Numbered from the stretch's first letter, positions 18,003 through 27,351 are shown. The stretch is DNA of 62,381 nt from UBA1672 sp963977495 (GCA_963977495.1 CAXBOT010000008.1:1-62381); one strand, 5' to 3'. The notes: a model not told the origin generated them from the sequence alone. Numbers and translations: made by a program.

Positions 18003-18734
18003 CTATTCCTTCTCTAACGCTGCATCAAGGACTTTGGTCAGTCTTGGAATACTGTTCAGGCTTTCCGTTTTCTGGCCGTTCAGCACAAAGCTCGGCGTGG
18101 AACTTATGGCGAATTTCTCGCTGCCGTCCTGCATCCGCGCCATAATTTTTTCCTGTAGCTGTTTATCGGCTACACAGGCATCGAATTGCTCTTGCGTCAC
18201 CCCGTATTGCTTTCCGTATGCCGCTAGCTTCTTCATGAAGTCCTGGTCAAAGGCCCATTTTTCCTGCTCTGTAAACAGAGTATGCACCACATCGTAATAG
18301 TTGTCCTTGCCCGCGCACCGCGCCAGAATAGAACCGTGTAAAGCCGAAGCATTCAGTGGAAAATCCCGTAAAATAAATTTTACTTTTCCGGTGTCGATGT
18401 ATTTTGTTTTCAGTTCGGGGAAAACCTCATTGCTAAATTTGGCGCAGTGTCCGCAGGACAGGGACGCATATTCAATCAACGTTACGGGGGCGTTATCATC
18501 TCCCAAAACTACATCTTCATCTGTGGGCTGCGCGGCAAGTTGCGCCTGTTGATTTTTATGGGCCTCCAGCGAAGCAGCCAGCGCTTCTGGATGCTCGGCA
18601 ATATAGGTTTCCACTTTTCCCTGCATCATAACTTCAAGCTCTGCCTGTTGTTCCGGCGTGAAGTTTGATTGAGGGTTTTCTGCATGTGCTGTCGAAGCGA
18701 CAAGCACCACAAGTGCGGCCAATAGGGTTTTCAT
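18003..18734 (-). CDS. DsbA-family periplasmic thiol oxidoreductase
   Basis: I chose the ATG at 18734 (243 residues), because it opens a clean signal peptide (MKTLLAALVVLVASTAHA) behind AAAGGAC; an upstream frame of 30 codons lacks protein character. A helical segment (about 25-70) precedes the thioredoxin fold, with the active site CGHC at residues 94-97 in YASLSCGHCAKF and a cis-proline SSTPSFVLNG near 218. It belongs to the thioredoxin_4/BdbD-like branch. It introduces disulfides in the periplasm and would be re-oxidised by the DsbB encoded downstream. Confidence 0.88.
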   Translation of the reverse strand: MKTLLAALVVLVASTAHAENPQSNFTPEQQAELEVMMQGKVETYIAEHPEALAASLEAHKNQQAQLAAQPTDEDVVLGDDNAPVTLIEYASLSCGHCAKFSNEVFPELKTKYIDTGKVKFILRDFPLNASALHGSILARCAGKDNYYDVVHTLFTEQEKWAFDQDFMKKLAAYGKQYGVTQEQFDACVADKQLQEKIMARMQDGSEKFAISSTPSFVLNGQKTESLNSIPRLTKVLDAALEKE

Positions 18735-18838
18735 GTTTAAGTCCTTTCTTTTGTTGTCTCGGTGTACAGCGCCTGAATAATATGGTGCATTGAAATCTTT
18801 TGGATTGTAATATTCTCTGACCATTTCTCACGCTTTGG

Positions 18839-19093
18839 TTAATACTCAACACCCACAGGCTTGTCCGTCATTTCTTCACAGACGCGCTCCATGAGTTTGT
18901 GCTGCTTCACATTTTTGGGATTGTCTTTGAGCAAGCCTTTTTCGATTTCAATGCGGCATTCCTCGGCTAAAATCAAGCGTTTTTCGTCTTCGGTTTTGCC
19001 TTCCAGCTTCGTTTCCAGCTTGCCGTAATGTGACCAGCTACAGGCAGACATCAACGCTAAAACAGGCAATAGCAATAAGAGTTTCTTGTTCAT
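18839..19093 (-). CDS. Small lipoprotein, 84 residues
   Basis: Lipoprotein signal with lipobox LMSAC (cysteine at about 18). The mature part is short, charged and helical (LETKLEGKTEDEKRLILAEE), with two further cysteines. It shares the LEGKT-x2-E pattern with the next gene downstream on the strand (RLEGKTGAERQQEL), so the two are probably diverged duplicates. Two bases separate them. Function unknown; envelope-anchored. Confidence 0.6.
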   Translation of the reverse strand: MNKKLLLLLPVLALMSACSWSHYGKLETKLEGKTEDEKRLILAEECRIEIEKGLLKDNPKNVKQHKLMERVCEEMTDKPVGVEY

Positions 19094-19095
19094 GA

Positions 19096-19344
19096 TTACT
19101 TCTCCGCTTCTTCATTAACGTTGTTCATGTGGTGGCACAGCGCTTCTCTATACGCTTCATGGCCTGGGTAGCCACCGCCGCCGTAGATCGGGCCGTCAAA
19201 ACGCTCCAGACAGATGTAATAAAGCTCCTGCTGACGTTCTGCGCCCGTTTTGCCTTCCAGCCTTTGCTCCGGCGTGGGCGCTCTAAAGGATTCGCATCCA
19301 GAGAGTGCAAGGCATGCGATTAAGATGGGTATGGCTTTTTTCAT
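19096..19344 (-). CDS. Small lipoprotein, 82 residues
   Basis: Lipobox LALSGC with cysteine at about 18. The mature part has RLEGKTGAERQQELYYICLERFDG, a glycine run and a C-terminal Cys-His-His (ALCHHMN) that could bind metal. It is related to the adjacent 84-residue lipoprotein. Both lie between the EF-hand gene and the DsbA gene on one strand, so are probably in the same transcript. Function unknown. Confidence 0.6.
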   Translation of the reverse strand: MKKAIPILIACLALSGCESFRAPTPEQRLEGKTGAERQQELYYICLERFDGPIYGGGGYPGHEAYREALCHHMNNVNEEAEK

Positions 19345-19403
19345 GTCTTATTTAAGTCCTTTCTTCCATTTTCTAATTGATGTAAAAACTGTTGGGCGGT
19401 GCC

Positions 19404-19928
19404 TCATCTAAGCTCTTTTCTATAGGAACCGGGAAGTTTTTCGAGATCACTGCGATATTCTTTTTCTGTAACAACGCCGTCTCCATCACGGTCAAATATA
19501 TTATGCCTAGCTCCATAGTAGGCTTCATATTCTTCTTGCGAAACTTTGCCATCATCATTTTTATCGGCATTTTTGAGTTGTACTTTAGTTTTCATGGCAT
19601 GGCGATTGGCAAGGTTTTTACTATCGTATTTTTCTTTACTTTTTTTCTTGGTGTTCTCTCGAGCGGCTTCAATCTCTTTTTTAGATAAAATTCCATCTTT
19701 ATCCGTATCTGCGCCGTTAAAAGATGTTTTTGATTTTTGCTTAAGCTCATCTGTTTGCAGGATGCCGTCTTGATTTGTATCGAGCGTTTTCATTTCTTCG
19801 AGCCGTCGATCATATTTTCTCTGAATGTGCGCTGGTACTTCGTCATCATCACGTCCTGCCTTAACAGAATGCGGGGCGACAAAAACCGCTATCGTGATGG
19901 CATAAATTAAAAACCTTGTGTTAAACAT
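19404..19928 (-). CDS. Periplasmic EF-hand protein
   Basis: 174 residues with an N-terminal signal (MFNTRFLIYAITIAVFVA...). Canonical EF-hand loops are visible: DTNQDGILQTDE (about 49-60), DTDKDGILSKKE (about 74-85), DKNDDGKVSQEE (about 121-132) and DRDGDGVVTEKE (about 143-154). It would bind calcium or another divalent metal in the periplasm. A second EF-hand gene of the same design lies at 24874-25368; the two bracket pilZ-czcA-czcB. Role in metal buffering or sensing is inference. Confidence 0.82.
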   Translation of the reverse strand: MFNTRFLIYAITIAVFVAPHSVKAGRDDDEVPAHIQRKYDRRLEEMKTLDTNQDGILQTDELKQKSKTSFNGADTDKDGILSKKEIEAARENTKKKSKEKYDSKNLANRHAMKTKVQLKNADKNDDGKVSQEEYEAYYGARHNIFDRDGDGVVTEKEYRSDLEKLPGSYRKELR

Positions 19929-19942
19929 AACAAAACTCTCCT

Positions 19943-20347
19943 TTATGATGCGTATCTTCCACGATCTATCTGGGAATGAACGAATTCACTGGCGACATGG
20001 TCATCTATGATTTGCTGGAAACTTTGGTGGGTCTGTTTGGTCGAAGAGGCAAGCTCAACGGCGGTCTTGTTGTAACCTTTCCAAATAACGCGCCCTTTAT
20101 GATCCAGATTTAAAACAGTGTTGCGCACTTTGAACTTTATGCTCATCTGGATCTCCAGCCCGACTACGAAGATGCGGTCATTGTTTGTAAATAAAATGCC
20201 CCCCTCACTCCAGTTTTCGACCGGATAGGTTTTGCCGTTAATGTCAATCTCGCACTTTTTGCCTTCGTAGCGCTGAAAACGGCGGCGCATTGCCAACGTA
20301 TCGTTTGCTGTTTTGGCATGAAGACCCGATAGTAACTTTTCAAACAT
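19943..20347 (-). CDS. PilZ-domain protein
   Basis: 134 residues. The c-di-GMP binding signature is present: RRRFQRY (an RxxxR element, about 22-28) and, after a short strand, NWSEGGILF (the (D/N)xSxxG element, about 45-53). The remainder is the expected beta barrel. A PilZ protein between an RND pump and EF-hand/lipoprotein genes is unusual and suggests control of the envelope functions by c-di-GMP, or recruitment of the fold only. It is 15 bases from its neighbour. Confidence 0.75.
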   Translation of the reverse strand: MFEKLLSGLHAKTANDTLAMRRRFQRYEGKKCEIDINGKTYPVENWSEGGILFTNNDRIFVVGLEIQMSIKFKVRNTVLNLDHKGRVIWKGYNKTAVELASSTKQTHQSFQQIIDDHVASEFVHSQIDRGRYAS

Positions 20348-20364
20348 AACGATCCTTCCTTTCT

Positions 20365-23300
20365 TTATGAATCCGTTGTTCTGTGTTCCTCAATAATTCG
20401 TTTGGAAAATGCGCTATACAGCGCTGGTAAAACAAACAATGTCAGCAAAGTTGAAGAAATCAGCCCGCCAACCACCACGGTCGCCAGTGGTTTTTGCACT
20501 TCTGAGCCTATACCTGTAGCCAACAGCATCGGAATAAGCCCCAGCGCCGCAATGGAGGCTGTCATCAATACAGGGCGTAAGCGAGATAATGCGCCATCAA
20601 AAACAGCCTTTCCGGCTTCTGTTCCTGTTTCAACCAGCAAGTTAATAGCATTTACCATCACCACGCCATTGAGGACAGCCACCCCAAACAGAGCAATAAA
20701 GCCAATAGACCCCGGTACGGATAAATACTGGCCGGAGAAATAAAGCGCGGCGATACCGCCAATCATGGCAAGTGGCACGTTAAGCATTATCAGTGCGGCT
20801 TGCTTGACCGAGCCAAAGGCGAAGAACAGCAGCAGGAATATCAAGCCGAGTGAAAGCGGCACAACGATCATAAGCTTTGCCTGCGCACGTTGCTGGTTTT
20901 CAAACTGCCCACCAAATACGACTGAATAACCGGGTGGGAGGTTGACCTCTTCTTTAATGCGTTTGTTAATTTCTTCAACAAAGCTTCCCATATCGCGCCC
21001 GGTTAAGTTGGACTGGATCACCACGCGGCGCTGCACATCATCACGGCGGATTTGTGGTGGCCCTGCTTCAATCGACACATCGGAAACATCACCAAGCCTT
21101 ACCCATGCCCCGCTTGGCGCTTGCATAATAAGGTCAGAGATGGCCTGCATGTCATTGCGATATTCTTTGGCGAAACGCACATAGATATCGTAGCGTTCAT
21201 TGCCTTGGATAACCTGCCCGGCAGTGCTGCCACCAATGGCATCGGAAACCAAGGACATGACTTGCCCCACCGGAATACCGTAACGGGCCAGCTTATCGCG
21301 ATCAGGGCGCACAACCAATTGCGCTTCTCCTGCAATTTGCTCCATTTCCACTGATTGTGCGCCGTCAATTGTGCGTACTAGTGTTTCAATAGCTTTGCCT
21401 TTTTCGGCTAAAACTTTTAAATCAGGCCCGAACAGCTTGATCGCAAGCTGCGCTTTAACACCGGAGAGCAATTCATCCACGCGGGTGGCGATGGGCTGGG
21501 AGAAGGTAAAGAGCAAGCCCGGATGAGTAGACATTTTCTCTTCCATCAATTTTTGTAGCTCGAACCGATCTTTGGCAGATGTCCATTTCTTCACAGGTTT
21601 TAGACCAACGTAAATCTCAACATTGGAAACAGGTTCAGGGTCGCCGCCAACCTCCGCCCGTCCAACGCGGCTAGAAGCATAAAGAACTTCGGGAAACTCC
21701 ATAAGTTTACGCTCCAGCTTTTGCGCAACAGCCAAAGAAGTTTCCAACGAAGAAGATGGGGCCAGCGTGACACGAATATTCATCGTGCCTTCCTCCAATT
21801 CGGGCACAAACTCGGTGCCAAGAAATGGCACAAGGGCAAGTGATCCTATGAAGATACCAACAGCCACGATTATGACTGTTTTTTTAGCTTTAAGCGCTCC
21901 AGACAAGGATTTTTTATAAACCACATCAATCGCATCAATCAGAAAATTTGATTTATGATCCACGCCCTTTTTAAATAGGAATATCGACAGCGCAGGAATG
22001 ACAACCAGTGCCACCATGAGCGAGGCCAACATAGCCAGTACGATACTCATTGCCATAGGCTGGAATAATTTTCCTTCCACGCCTTCTAATGTAAAGAGCG
22101 GGGTAAAGACCACGATGATAATCAGCACTGCAAAAAATACCGGGCGACCAACTTCGCGGGCGGCCCCTAATATGCGCAACTTTATGCCATCTGGATTGCC
22201 ACTTTCTTCATGATGGGAAAGATGTTTGAAAATATTTTCCATCATCACCACCGAACCATCAACCATCATACCGATAGCAATCGCCAAACCGCCGAGTGAC
22301 ATCAAATTTGCTGATATGCCCCAATAGGCCATCGCCATAAGCGCCAGAGCAATGGAAATTGGCACCGACAACAAAACCAAAACTGCGGCGCGAAGATTCA
22401 TCAGGAATAAGAGCAAGACGAGAACAATCAGAACAAAAGCCTCGATTAACGCTTTGCTGACCGTATGCACGGCCTTGCTTATCAATTCGGCTTGATCGTA
22501 AAATGCTTCAATCTTAACACCTTGCGGCAATGCATTTTGAATAATTGGTAAGCGCTCATTAATCTCATCAATTGTGTTCTTGGTGTTTGCGCCCATGCGC
22601 TTCATGATGATTCCTGTAACGACTTCACCCATTTGTTTTGGGTTTCCAGCCTCGTCGCGCACGGTAATGCTCACCGCGCCTTGACGAATTTCAGAACCAT
22701 ATGCAATTTTAGCAACATCGCGCACACGCACAACAACGCCGTCTTCATCCTTCACAGGAATATTAGAAATATCACGAATACCGTCCGCGCCGCCGCGCAC
22801 CCATCCCACACCGCGAATAACAAGTTGTTCTGCGCCGCGATTTAAATACCATCCTCCGGCATTGCTGTTATTTTCTTCAATCGCCGCAACAACATCTTCT
22901 GCATGAAGTTGGTATGACAGGAGCTTAGCAGGTTCTAATTGTACCTGATATTGGCGCACTTCACCGCCAAATGAGAGAATTTCGGTCACACCGTCAATCG
23001 GCATAAGCAGTAATTTTACGACCCAATCGTTAAGGGAGCGCAAGGCCATTGAATCAAATTTTTCAGGATCGCTGGTGGTCAGCATATATTGAAAGACCTG
23101 CCCCAGACCGGAGGAATTCGGCCCCATTTCCGGCGTTGCCATACCTTCGGGGATTTGCTCCCGCGCATCTTGCAACCGCTCAAACACAAGCTGACGCGCA
23201 AAGTAAATATCCATGCCTTCCTTGAATACAACAGTCACGCTTGAAAGCCCGGTCTTTGAGATTGAGCGCACTTCTTTTACATCAGGCAAAGAGTACATCA

Positions 23301-23514
23301 CGGCTTCCACCGGATAAGTGATAATCTGCTCAACCTCTTCGGAGGCTAGTCCTTCGGCTTCGGTATTGATTGTTACCTGTACATTGGTAACATCGGGAAA
23401 GGCGTCCAGATTAAGCTTTGGCAGAACGATAATAGCCCCAACCACAATGGATATGAGCATCAAGATCACCATTAAGCGGTGTCTGACAGCCCCGTCAATA
23501 ATTGTATTCAACAT
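20365..23514 (-). CDS. czcA: Heavy-metal RND efflux pump, CzcA family
   Basis: 1049 residues, with twelve membrane helices in the usual two groups and large periplasmic loops (about 35-340 and 555-865). The helix-4 motif reads AIGMMVDGSVVMMEN (about residue 415); it keeps the central aspartate and VDG but has AIG where the Zn/Co-type CzcA has DFG, so the cation is unclear. It forms the inner-membrane, proton-driven part of a three-part exporter with the CzcB-like adaptor and CzcC-like channel encoded upstream on the same strand. Confidence 0.92.
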   Translation of the reverse strand: MLNTIIDGAVRHRLMVILMLISIVVGAIIVLPKLNLDAFPDVTNVQVTINTEAEGLASEEVEQIITYPVEAVMYSLPDVKEVRSISKTGLSSVTVVFKEGMDIYFARQLVFERLQDAREQIPEGMATPEMGPNSSGLGQVFQYMLTTSDPEKFDSMALRSLNDWVVKLLLMPIDGVTEILSFGGEVRQYQVQLEPAKLLSYQLHAEDVVAAIEENNSNAGGWYLNRGAEQLVIRGVGWVRGGADGIRDISNIPVKDEDGVVVRVRDVAKIAYGSEIRQGAVSITVRDEAGNPKQMGEVVTGIIMKRMGANTKNTIDEINERLPIIQNALPQGVKIEAFYDQAELISKAVHTVSKALIEAFVLIVLVLLLFLMNLRAAVLVLLSVPISIALALMAMAYWGISANLMSLGGLAIAIGMMVDGSVVMMENIFKHLSHHEESGNPDGIKLRILGAAREVGRPVFFAVLIIIVVFTPLFTLEGVEGKLFQPMAMSIVLAMLASLMVALVVIPALSIFLFKKGVDHKSNFLIDAIDVVYKKSLSGALKAKKTVIIVAVGIFIGSLALVPFLGTEFVPELEEGTMNIRVTLAPSSSLETSLAVAQKLERKLMEFPEVLYASSRVGRAEVGGDPEPVSNVEIYVGLKPVKKWTSAKDRFELQKLMEEKMSTHPGLLFTFSQPIATRVDELLSGVKAQLAIKLFGPDLKVLAEKGKAIETLVRTIDGAQSVEMEQIAGEAQLVVRPDRDKLARYGIPVGQVMSLVSDAIGGSTAGQVIQGNERYDIYVRFAKEYRNDMQAISDLIMQAPSGAWVRLGDVSDVSIEAGPPQIRRDDVQRRVVIQSNLTGRDMGSFVEEINKRIKEEVNLPPGYSVVFGGQFENQQRAQAKLMIVVPLSLGLIFLLLFFAFGSVKQAALIMLNVPLAMIGGIAALYFSGQYLSVPGSIGFIALFGVAVLNGVVMVNAINLLVETGTEAGKAVFDGALSRLRPVLMTASIAALGLIPMLLATGIGSEVQKPLATVVVGGLISSTLLTLFVLPALYSAFSKRIIEEHRTTDS

Positions 23515-23550
23515 ATTTTATCTCCTAAATTCTGCGCTTAGCGTCAATTT

Positions 23551-24825
23551 TTAATGGTTGTGAACTGAAAAGCCGCTTTTGGCGAGTTCGGATTGAACAA
23601 AAAATGCGCCTTCGGTAACAACTCTTGTCCCTTCCGGCAGGCTATCTATTACGGTGTAATCTTCAACCGTGCGCAGGGTTTTGACTTCCTGCGGTTTGAA
23701 CTCGCCGGGCTTTGCTTCGACAAAGACCACCCAATCACCATCGGGAGAGCGCAAGACGGAAGCCGTGGGAACGGCCAGATATTTTTGATCGCTACCGCTT
23801 TGAATCTTCGTATCGACATACATACCGGGATGCAGACGGTCTTCCTCGTTATCAACTTCAATGCGAACGCCAATCGTGCGGGTTTCTTCATCCAGCAAAT
23901 GGTGTTTTTGTACGACAGTGCCTTGCAGCCAGCCGTTACCGGGAATATGAACGCGGGCACCCGCGCCGACTTCAACCTCTTTGGCGCGCTCCGGCGACAG
24001 ACGGCTTTCCACCCATAGAGAGTCCTCGTTCACGATGTTAAACAATACGCGGCCCGGTTCGATCAATTCGCCTTCGATGAAATCATCACTCACGATGGTG
24101 CCGCCCTGCGGCGCGACAAGTTGAAATGAGCCGGGACTTCCGCCCGAACCTTTTTCATGCAATACCTTGATCTGCGCTTCTGTCATACCATAAGCCATGA
24201 CTTTTGCTGTGGCCTGCTCGTCAGCAATCTTGGCCTCGCTGTAGCGCTTGGCGGAAACAGCCGATGATCCAAGTTGTTGCACGCGCCGCCATTCTTTGTG
24301 GGCGACCATTAACTCACCAATCGCCTCAGCCATATCCACACCGGACAGCGTGACAAGCGGCTGGCCTTTTTCAACCGTATCGCCCAGCTTTGCATAGCGG
24401 GCTACGATTTGCGCTTCAATGCGTGGTGTGACCTTACTGCTCAAGTAAGAATTAAGCTTCACTTCGCCCGGAGCCTTCACTTCGGCTTCTAAATTTTGCA
24501 GGGTTAAAGGCTCGACCAGAATACCTGCCTCCTTCATAGATTCGGGTGTAAGGTCAACGGCTCCGCTTTCTTCCTCTTCCTCATGCCCGCCTTCTTCACT
24601 TCCATGATCGCCGTGGCCGTCCTCTTTTTCGTCATGATTTTTTTCTTCGCCGTGATCTTCATGGCTATCGCCGTGCTCTTCGTGCTCGGCTTCCTCATGT
24701 TTTTCTTCAACAGGGCTGGCTTCTTTATGACCCGCTTCTTCATGGCCGTGACCATCATCGGCGGCGAGTGCCGGAAATTGAAAGCTCAAAGCTATCAGGA
24801 CAGTCAAAAATAATAAGTTTTTCAT
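23551..24825 (-). CDS. czcB: RND periplasmic adaptor, CzcB family, His-rich
   Basis: 424 residues: a signal peptide (about 1-21), then about 70 residues dense in His, Glu and Asp (about 23-92) that should bind divalent metals, then the membrane-fusion-protein body with lipoyl-like and beta-barrel parts (GEVKLNSYLSSKVTPRIE, VEKGQPLVTLSG, VPTASVLRSPDGDWVVFV). It links CzcA to the outer-membrane channel. The His-rich segment may capture metal before loading the pump. It is 36 bases upstream of czcA. Confidence 0.92.
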   Translation of the reverse strand: MKNLLFLTVLIALSFQFPALAADDGHGHEEAGHKEASPVEEKHEEAEHEEHGDSHEDHGEEKNHDEKEDGHGDHGSEEGGHEEEEESGAVDLTPESMKEAGILVEPLTLQNLEAEVKAPGEVKLNSYLSSKVTPRIEAQIVARYAKLGDTVEKGQPLVTLSGVDMAEAIGELMVAHKEWRRVQQLGSSAVSAKRYSEAKIADEQATAKVMAYGMTEAQIKVLHEKGSGGSPGSFQLVAPQGGTIVSDDFIEGELIEPGRVLFNIVNEDSLWVESRLSPERAKEVEVGAGARVHIPGNGWLQGTVVQKHHLLDEETRTIGVRIEVDNEEDRLHPGMYVDTKIQSGSDQKYLAVPTASVLRSPDGDWVVFVEAKPGEFKPQEVKTLRTVEDYTVIDSLPEGTRVVTEGAFFVQSELAKSGFSVHNH

Positions 24826-24873
24826 TGTTGGTTCCTTTCTAAATTTTAATTTTTCTCATCGAGAGCGCATAAT

Positions 24874-25368
24874 CTAATGTGGGCGTGAATGTATATGCTC
24901 AAAATCAGTTCGAAATTCTTTTTTGTTAATTGCTCCATCCTTATCTTTATCCATCTTCTGAAAACGATCACCAGAATGGCTGGAATATTCACCAACTGAA
25001 ATAACGCCATCTTTGTTGGCATCTATATTATTCATGCGGTCATTCAATCGTTGATCGCTGAGCTGGGTATCACTCTTCCTGTTTTTTTTCTTAATTACTG
25101 CAATGGCTTTCTTGCGTTCCTTTTTAGAAATGAGACTATCTTTGTCTAAATCCATTTCATCAAATTTGCTTTGAATTCCAGCTTTCACTTCCTTTTGTTG
25201 GAGTATCCCATCTTTGTTCAGGTCTATTCTTTCAATATCCGGCTTGCGTTGCTCATATTTACGCTCTTGTGTTTTTGTCATATGGCGCTCACCCCCATTA
25301 TCTTTAGCAAAGGAAAAGGAAGGAACTGCAGAAGAAATTAATACGGTTAAAAATAACAATCTTCTCAT
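24874..25368 (-). CDS. Periplasmic EF-hand protein, second copy
   Basis: I chose the ATG at 25368 (164 residues), which gives a signal peptide (MRRLLFLTVLISSAVPSFSFA) with AGGAGAAAACCA upstream. EF-hand loops: DLNKDGILQQKE, DLDKDSLISKKE, DANKDGVISVGE and DKDKDGAINKKE. It shares layout, loop spacing and lysine-rich linkers with the EF-hand protein at 19404-19928, so the pair probably arose by duplication. It sits between czcC and czcB, so is presumably expressed with the pump. Confidence 0.82.
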   Translation of the reverse strand: MRRLLFLTVLISSAVPSFSFAKDNGGERHMTKTQERKYEQRKPDIERIDLNKDGILQQKEVKAGIQSKFDEMDLDKDSLISKKERKKAIAVIKKKNRKSDTQLSDQRLNDRMNNIDANKDGVISVGEYSSHSGDRFQKMDKDKDGAINKKEFRTDFEHIHSRPH

Positions 25369-25379
25369 TGGTTTTCTCC

Positions 25380-26636
25380 TTAGTTTTGAATCCATTGTTC
25401 GACAGTTCCCGAAGCGGCCAGCCATGCAAACCATGATTGCCATACCTTGCTATGCAGCTCTTCTGCGGCCACCTGTGTGTCCAGTGCCTGTTCGATTTGC
25501 ACCAGATAATCAGTGGCGCTCAGTTCCCCGACCTTGAATTTACGGTCAAGAATATCGATCTGTTCGGCTAAAGCCTGCGCCCCGTTATCCTGCCAGTTTG
25601 TCCACGCTTTTTTGGAAAGATGATAGGCGCTGCGGCTGGCTTGCAGCCGCGTTCTGGCGGCATGAAAAGCATTTTGTCCGGCTTTGGCTTCGGCGAGTGC
25701 CTCCTGTTTGGCTTGGTCGACTTCTGCGCCGTAAGTGTTGAAAACATGCAACGGTACGGATACGGAGAAACCAATCATATCGGCTCCCCCATCTTCGCCG
25801 CCGACTATACCGATGGTCGGGTCGGGCAACATATCCTTGCGGGCTTGTGTGATAACAGATTTAGCAGCGTCTTCGCGGTTTCTCATGGCGCGAACAGCCG
25901 GAAGCTGCATAAGAATTTCTTCCTCACTTACGCTGTCTGCAGGGATCTCCGGCAATGTTTCCGGCAAATTCGGCAAGGCAAATAAATTATCCGGCAGGAA
26001 ACCAATAGAGGAATCCAGAGATTGTCTGTTTTCAGCCAGCGCCGTTTCTGTCTCAGCCTGTATGATCAGGGCTTCGGACAAGGCCAGCTGCGCCAGATTA
26101 TATTCGCTCTGATCTATATCACCTGCATTAAAGCCTTTTTTGGCCAGCCCCGCGAAACGCTCCATAAGGCTTGAACGCTGCACCGCCAGCCCGAAAATTT
26201 CCTTTGCAGCGCTGTAATTGGCCAGTGAAGCCAGCACATCAACGGCGACACTCTGGCGAATACCATCGCGTTCGGCAGTGGTGGCGTTCAATTCAAACTC
26301 AGCCGTTTTCCCCGATGACAGGAATTTACCGCTCCAGTCAATCGTTTGGCTTATACCAAGTAGCTTGGTTTTATCCTCACCATCAACATCCTCGACTTCA
26401 TATGCCAGCTCTGGATTATGCTGCCAGCGTGAAGCGGCTTTCTGTCCGGCTGCGGCTGCGGCAACCCGCGCCTCGGCTTCGGCGACAGCCGGATTAGCCT
26501 TCCATACATAGCTGATAAAAGACTCTATGCTGGGCTTTTGCGGTTTTGTCTGTTCCTGTTCCTGTTCCTGCGCTTGCGCCGGAACACTTAAGCCCATAAC
26601 GGCCACGCATGTGAGTATTCGTAAAGTTTTGTTCAT
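25380..26636 (-). CDS. czcC: Outer-membrane efflux channel, CzcC/TolC family
   Basis: 418 residues with a signal peptide (about 1-22), then a repetitive EQEQEQ stretch and two outer-membrane-efflux repeats (for example PAVAEAEARVAAAAAGQKAASRW early and the long amphipathic helices after residue 200). The length matches CzcC proteins. It forms the exit duct of the tripartite pump. It is the first of the czc genes in transcription order, and its start overlaps the small lipoprotein gene upstream by 4 bases. Confidence 0.9.
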   Translation of the reverse strand: MNKTLRILTCVAVMGLSVPAQAQEQEQEQTKPQKPSIESFISYVWKANPAVAEAEARVAAAAAGQKAASRWQHNPELAYEVEDVDGEDKTKLLGISQTIDWSGKFLSSGKTAEFELNATTAERDGIRQSVAVDVLASLANYSAAKEIFGLAVQRSSLMERFAGLAKKGFNAGDIDQSEYNLAQLALSEALIIQAETETALAENRQSLDSSIGFLPDNLFALPNLPETLPEIPADSVSEEEILMQLPAVRAMRNREDAAKSVITQARKDMLPDPTIGIVGGEDGGADMIGFSVSVPLHVFNTYGAEVDQAKQEALAEAKAGQNAFHAARTRLQASRSAYHLSKKAWTNWQDNGAQALAEQIDILDRKFKVGELSATDYLVQIEQALDTQVAAEELHSKVWQSWFAWLAASGTVEQWIQN

Positions 26637-26899
26637 AGTGTTTCCTCCTGATTTGACCCTGTGGATTCCTCCGTGTTGGCCTTGGTTTGGTTTTTCTCAA
26701 TCAATGCCTGATGAACCTCCTGCTTGCATTCCCATCGTTTTTTTAAGGAGGAATAGCGGGATTTGGGACATTGCCTTTGTTCGGCGGTGATATGGCCGCG
26801 TGGGTTCTCTGCGGAATTGTCAATCGCTACACCGTTATGGGTTGTGGCGCTGCAAGCGCTTAATACAGAGACGCTAAGTAGAACGAGTAAAGCTTTCAT
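26633..26899 (-). CDS. Small lipoprotein upstream of czcC
   Basis: The ATG at 26899 follows GGAGGC directly, giving 88 residues; 26 upstream in-frame codons have no signal character. Lipobox VLSAC. The mature part has a pair of cysteines (QCPKSRYSSLKKRWECKQEV) and a charged, unstructured tail. It overlaps czcC by 4 bases, so is in the operon. Function unknown; perhaps an outer-membrane accessory of the pump. Confidence 0.6.
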   Translation of the reverse strand: MKALLVLLSVSVLSACSATTHNGVAIDNSAENPRGHITAEQRQCPKSRYSSLKKRWECKQEVHQALIEKNQTKANTEESTGSNQEETL

Positions 26900-27045
26900 T
26901 GGAAGCCTCCTTATTTTTAAATTTTTAGACAATACGCAAGGGGGTGCGCGGCGAAAGCGGGGCTTTCGTTGCAACATACAGGGGAATGTTTTGGAATCAG
27001 ATTAGACCATTTACGCCTGAATCAAGATACACCACACCCCTGAAA

Positions 27046-27351
27046 TTAGACTTTGGGAGGGCGTTTAAGACCGTAAATGAGGGAAGAAACAGGGCTTTCA
27101 GAAAACGAGATAAGCAGTTTACCCGCATTTTTTTGAAAGCCAGCCTGTGTAAAATCTGTAGGAGCAAGATGATTATGACAGTGCATGTCACATAGAGGAT
27201 CAACAACATTGCTGTTATCCGTATTGTCCTGATCCGCGCTCAATTCAATCTGCTGATTAGAACCTTGTTCACCAGCATGGGCATGCGCCGCTGAAACAAA
27301 GCCAGCGGCGAAAAGAGAAAAAGCAAATACCAAAAATAAAATATTCTTCAT
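27046..27351 (-). CDS. Small secreted metal-binding-like protein
   Basis: From the ATG at 27351 (101 residues): a signal peptide ending in HAHAG, a polar linker, then PLCDMHCHNHL, a Cys/His cluster suited to binding a soft or divalent metal. The C-terminus is not recognised. Proteins with such clusters are often seen as the first gene near czc or cop operons. It lies upstream of the pump genes on the same strand. A decayed relative of its N-terminal part lies at about 29865-29942. Confidence 0.55.
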   Translation of the reverse strand: MKNILFLVFAFSLFAAGFVSAAHAHAGEQGSNQQIELSADQDNTDNSNVVDPLCDMHCHNHLAPTDFTQAGFQKNAGKLLISFSESPVSSLIYGLKRPPKV

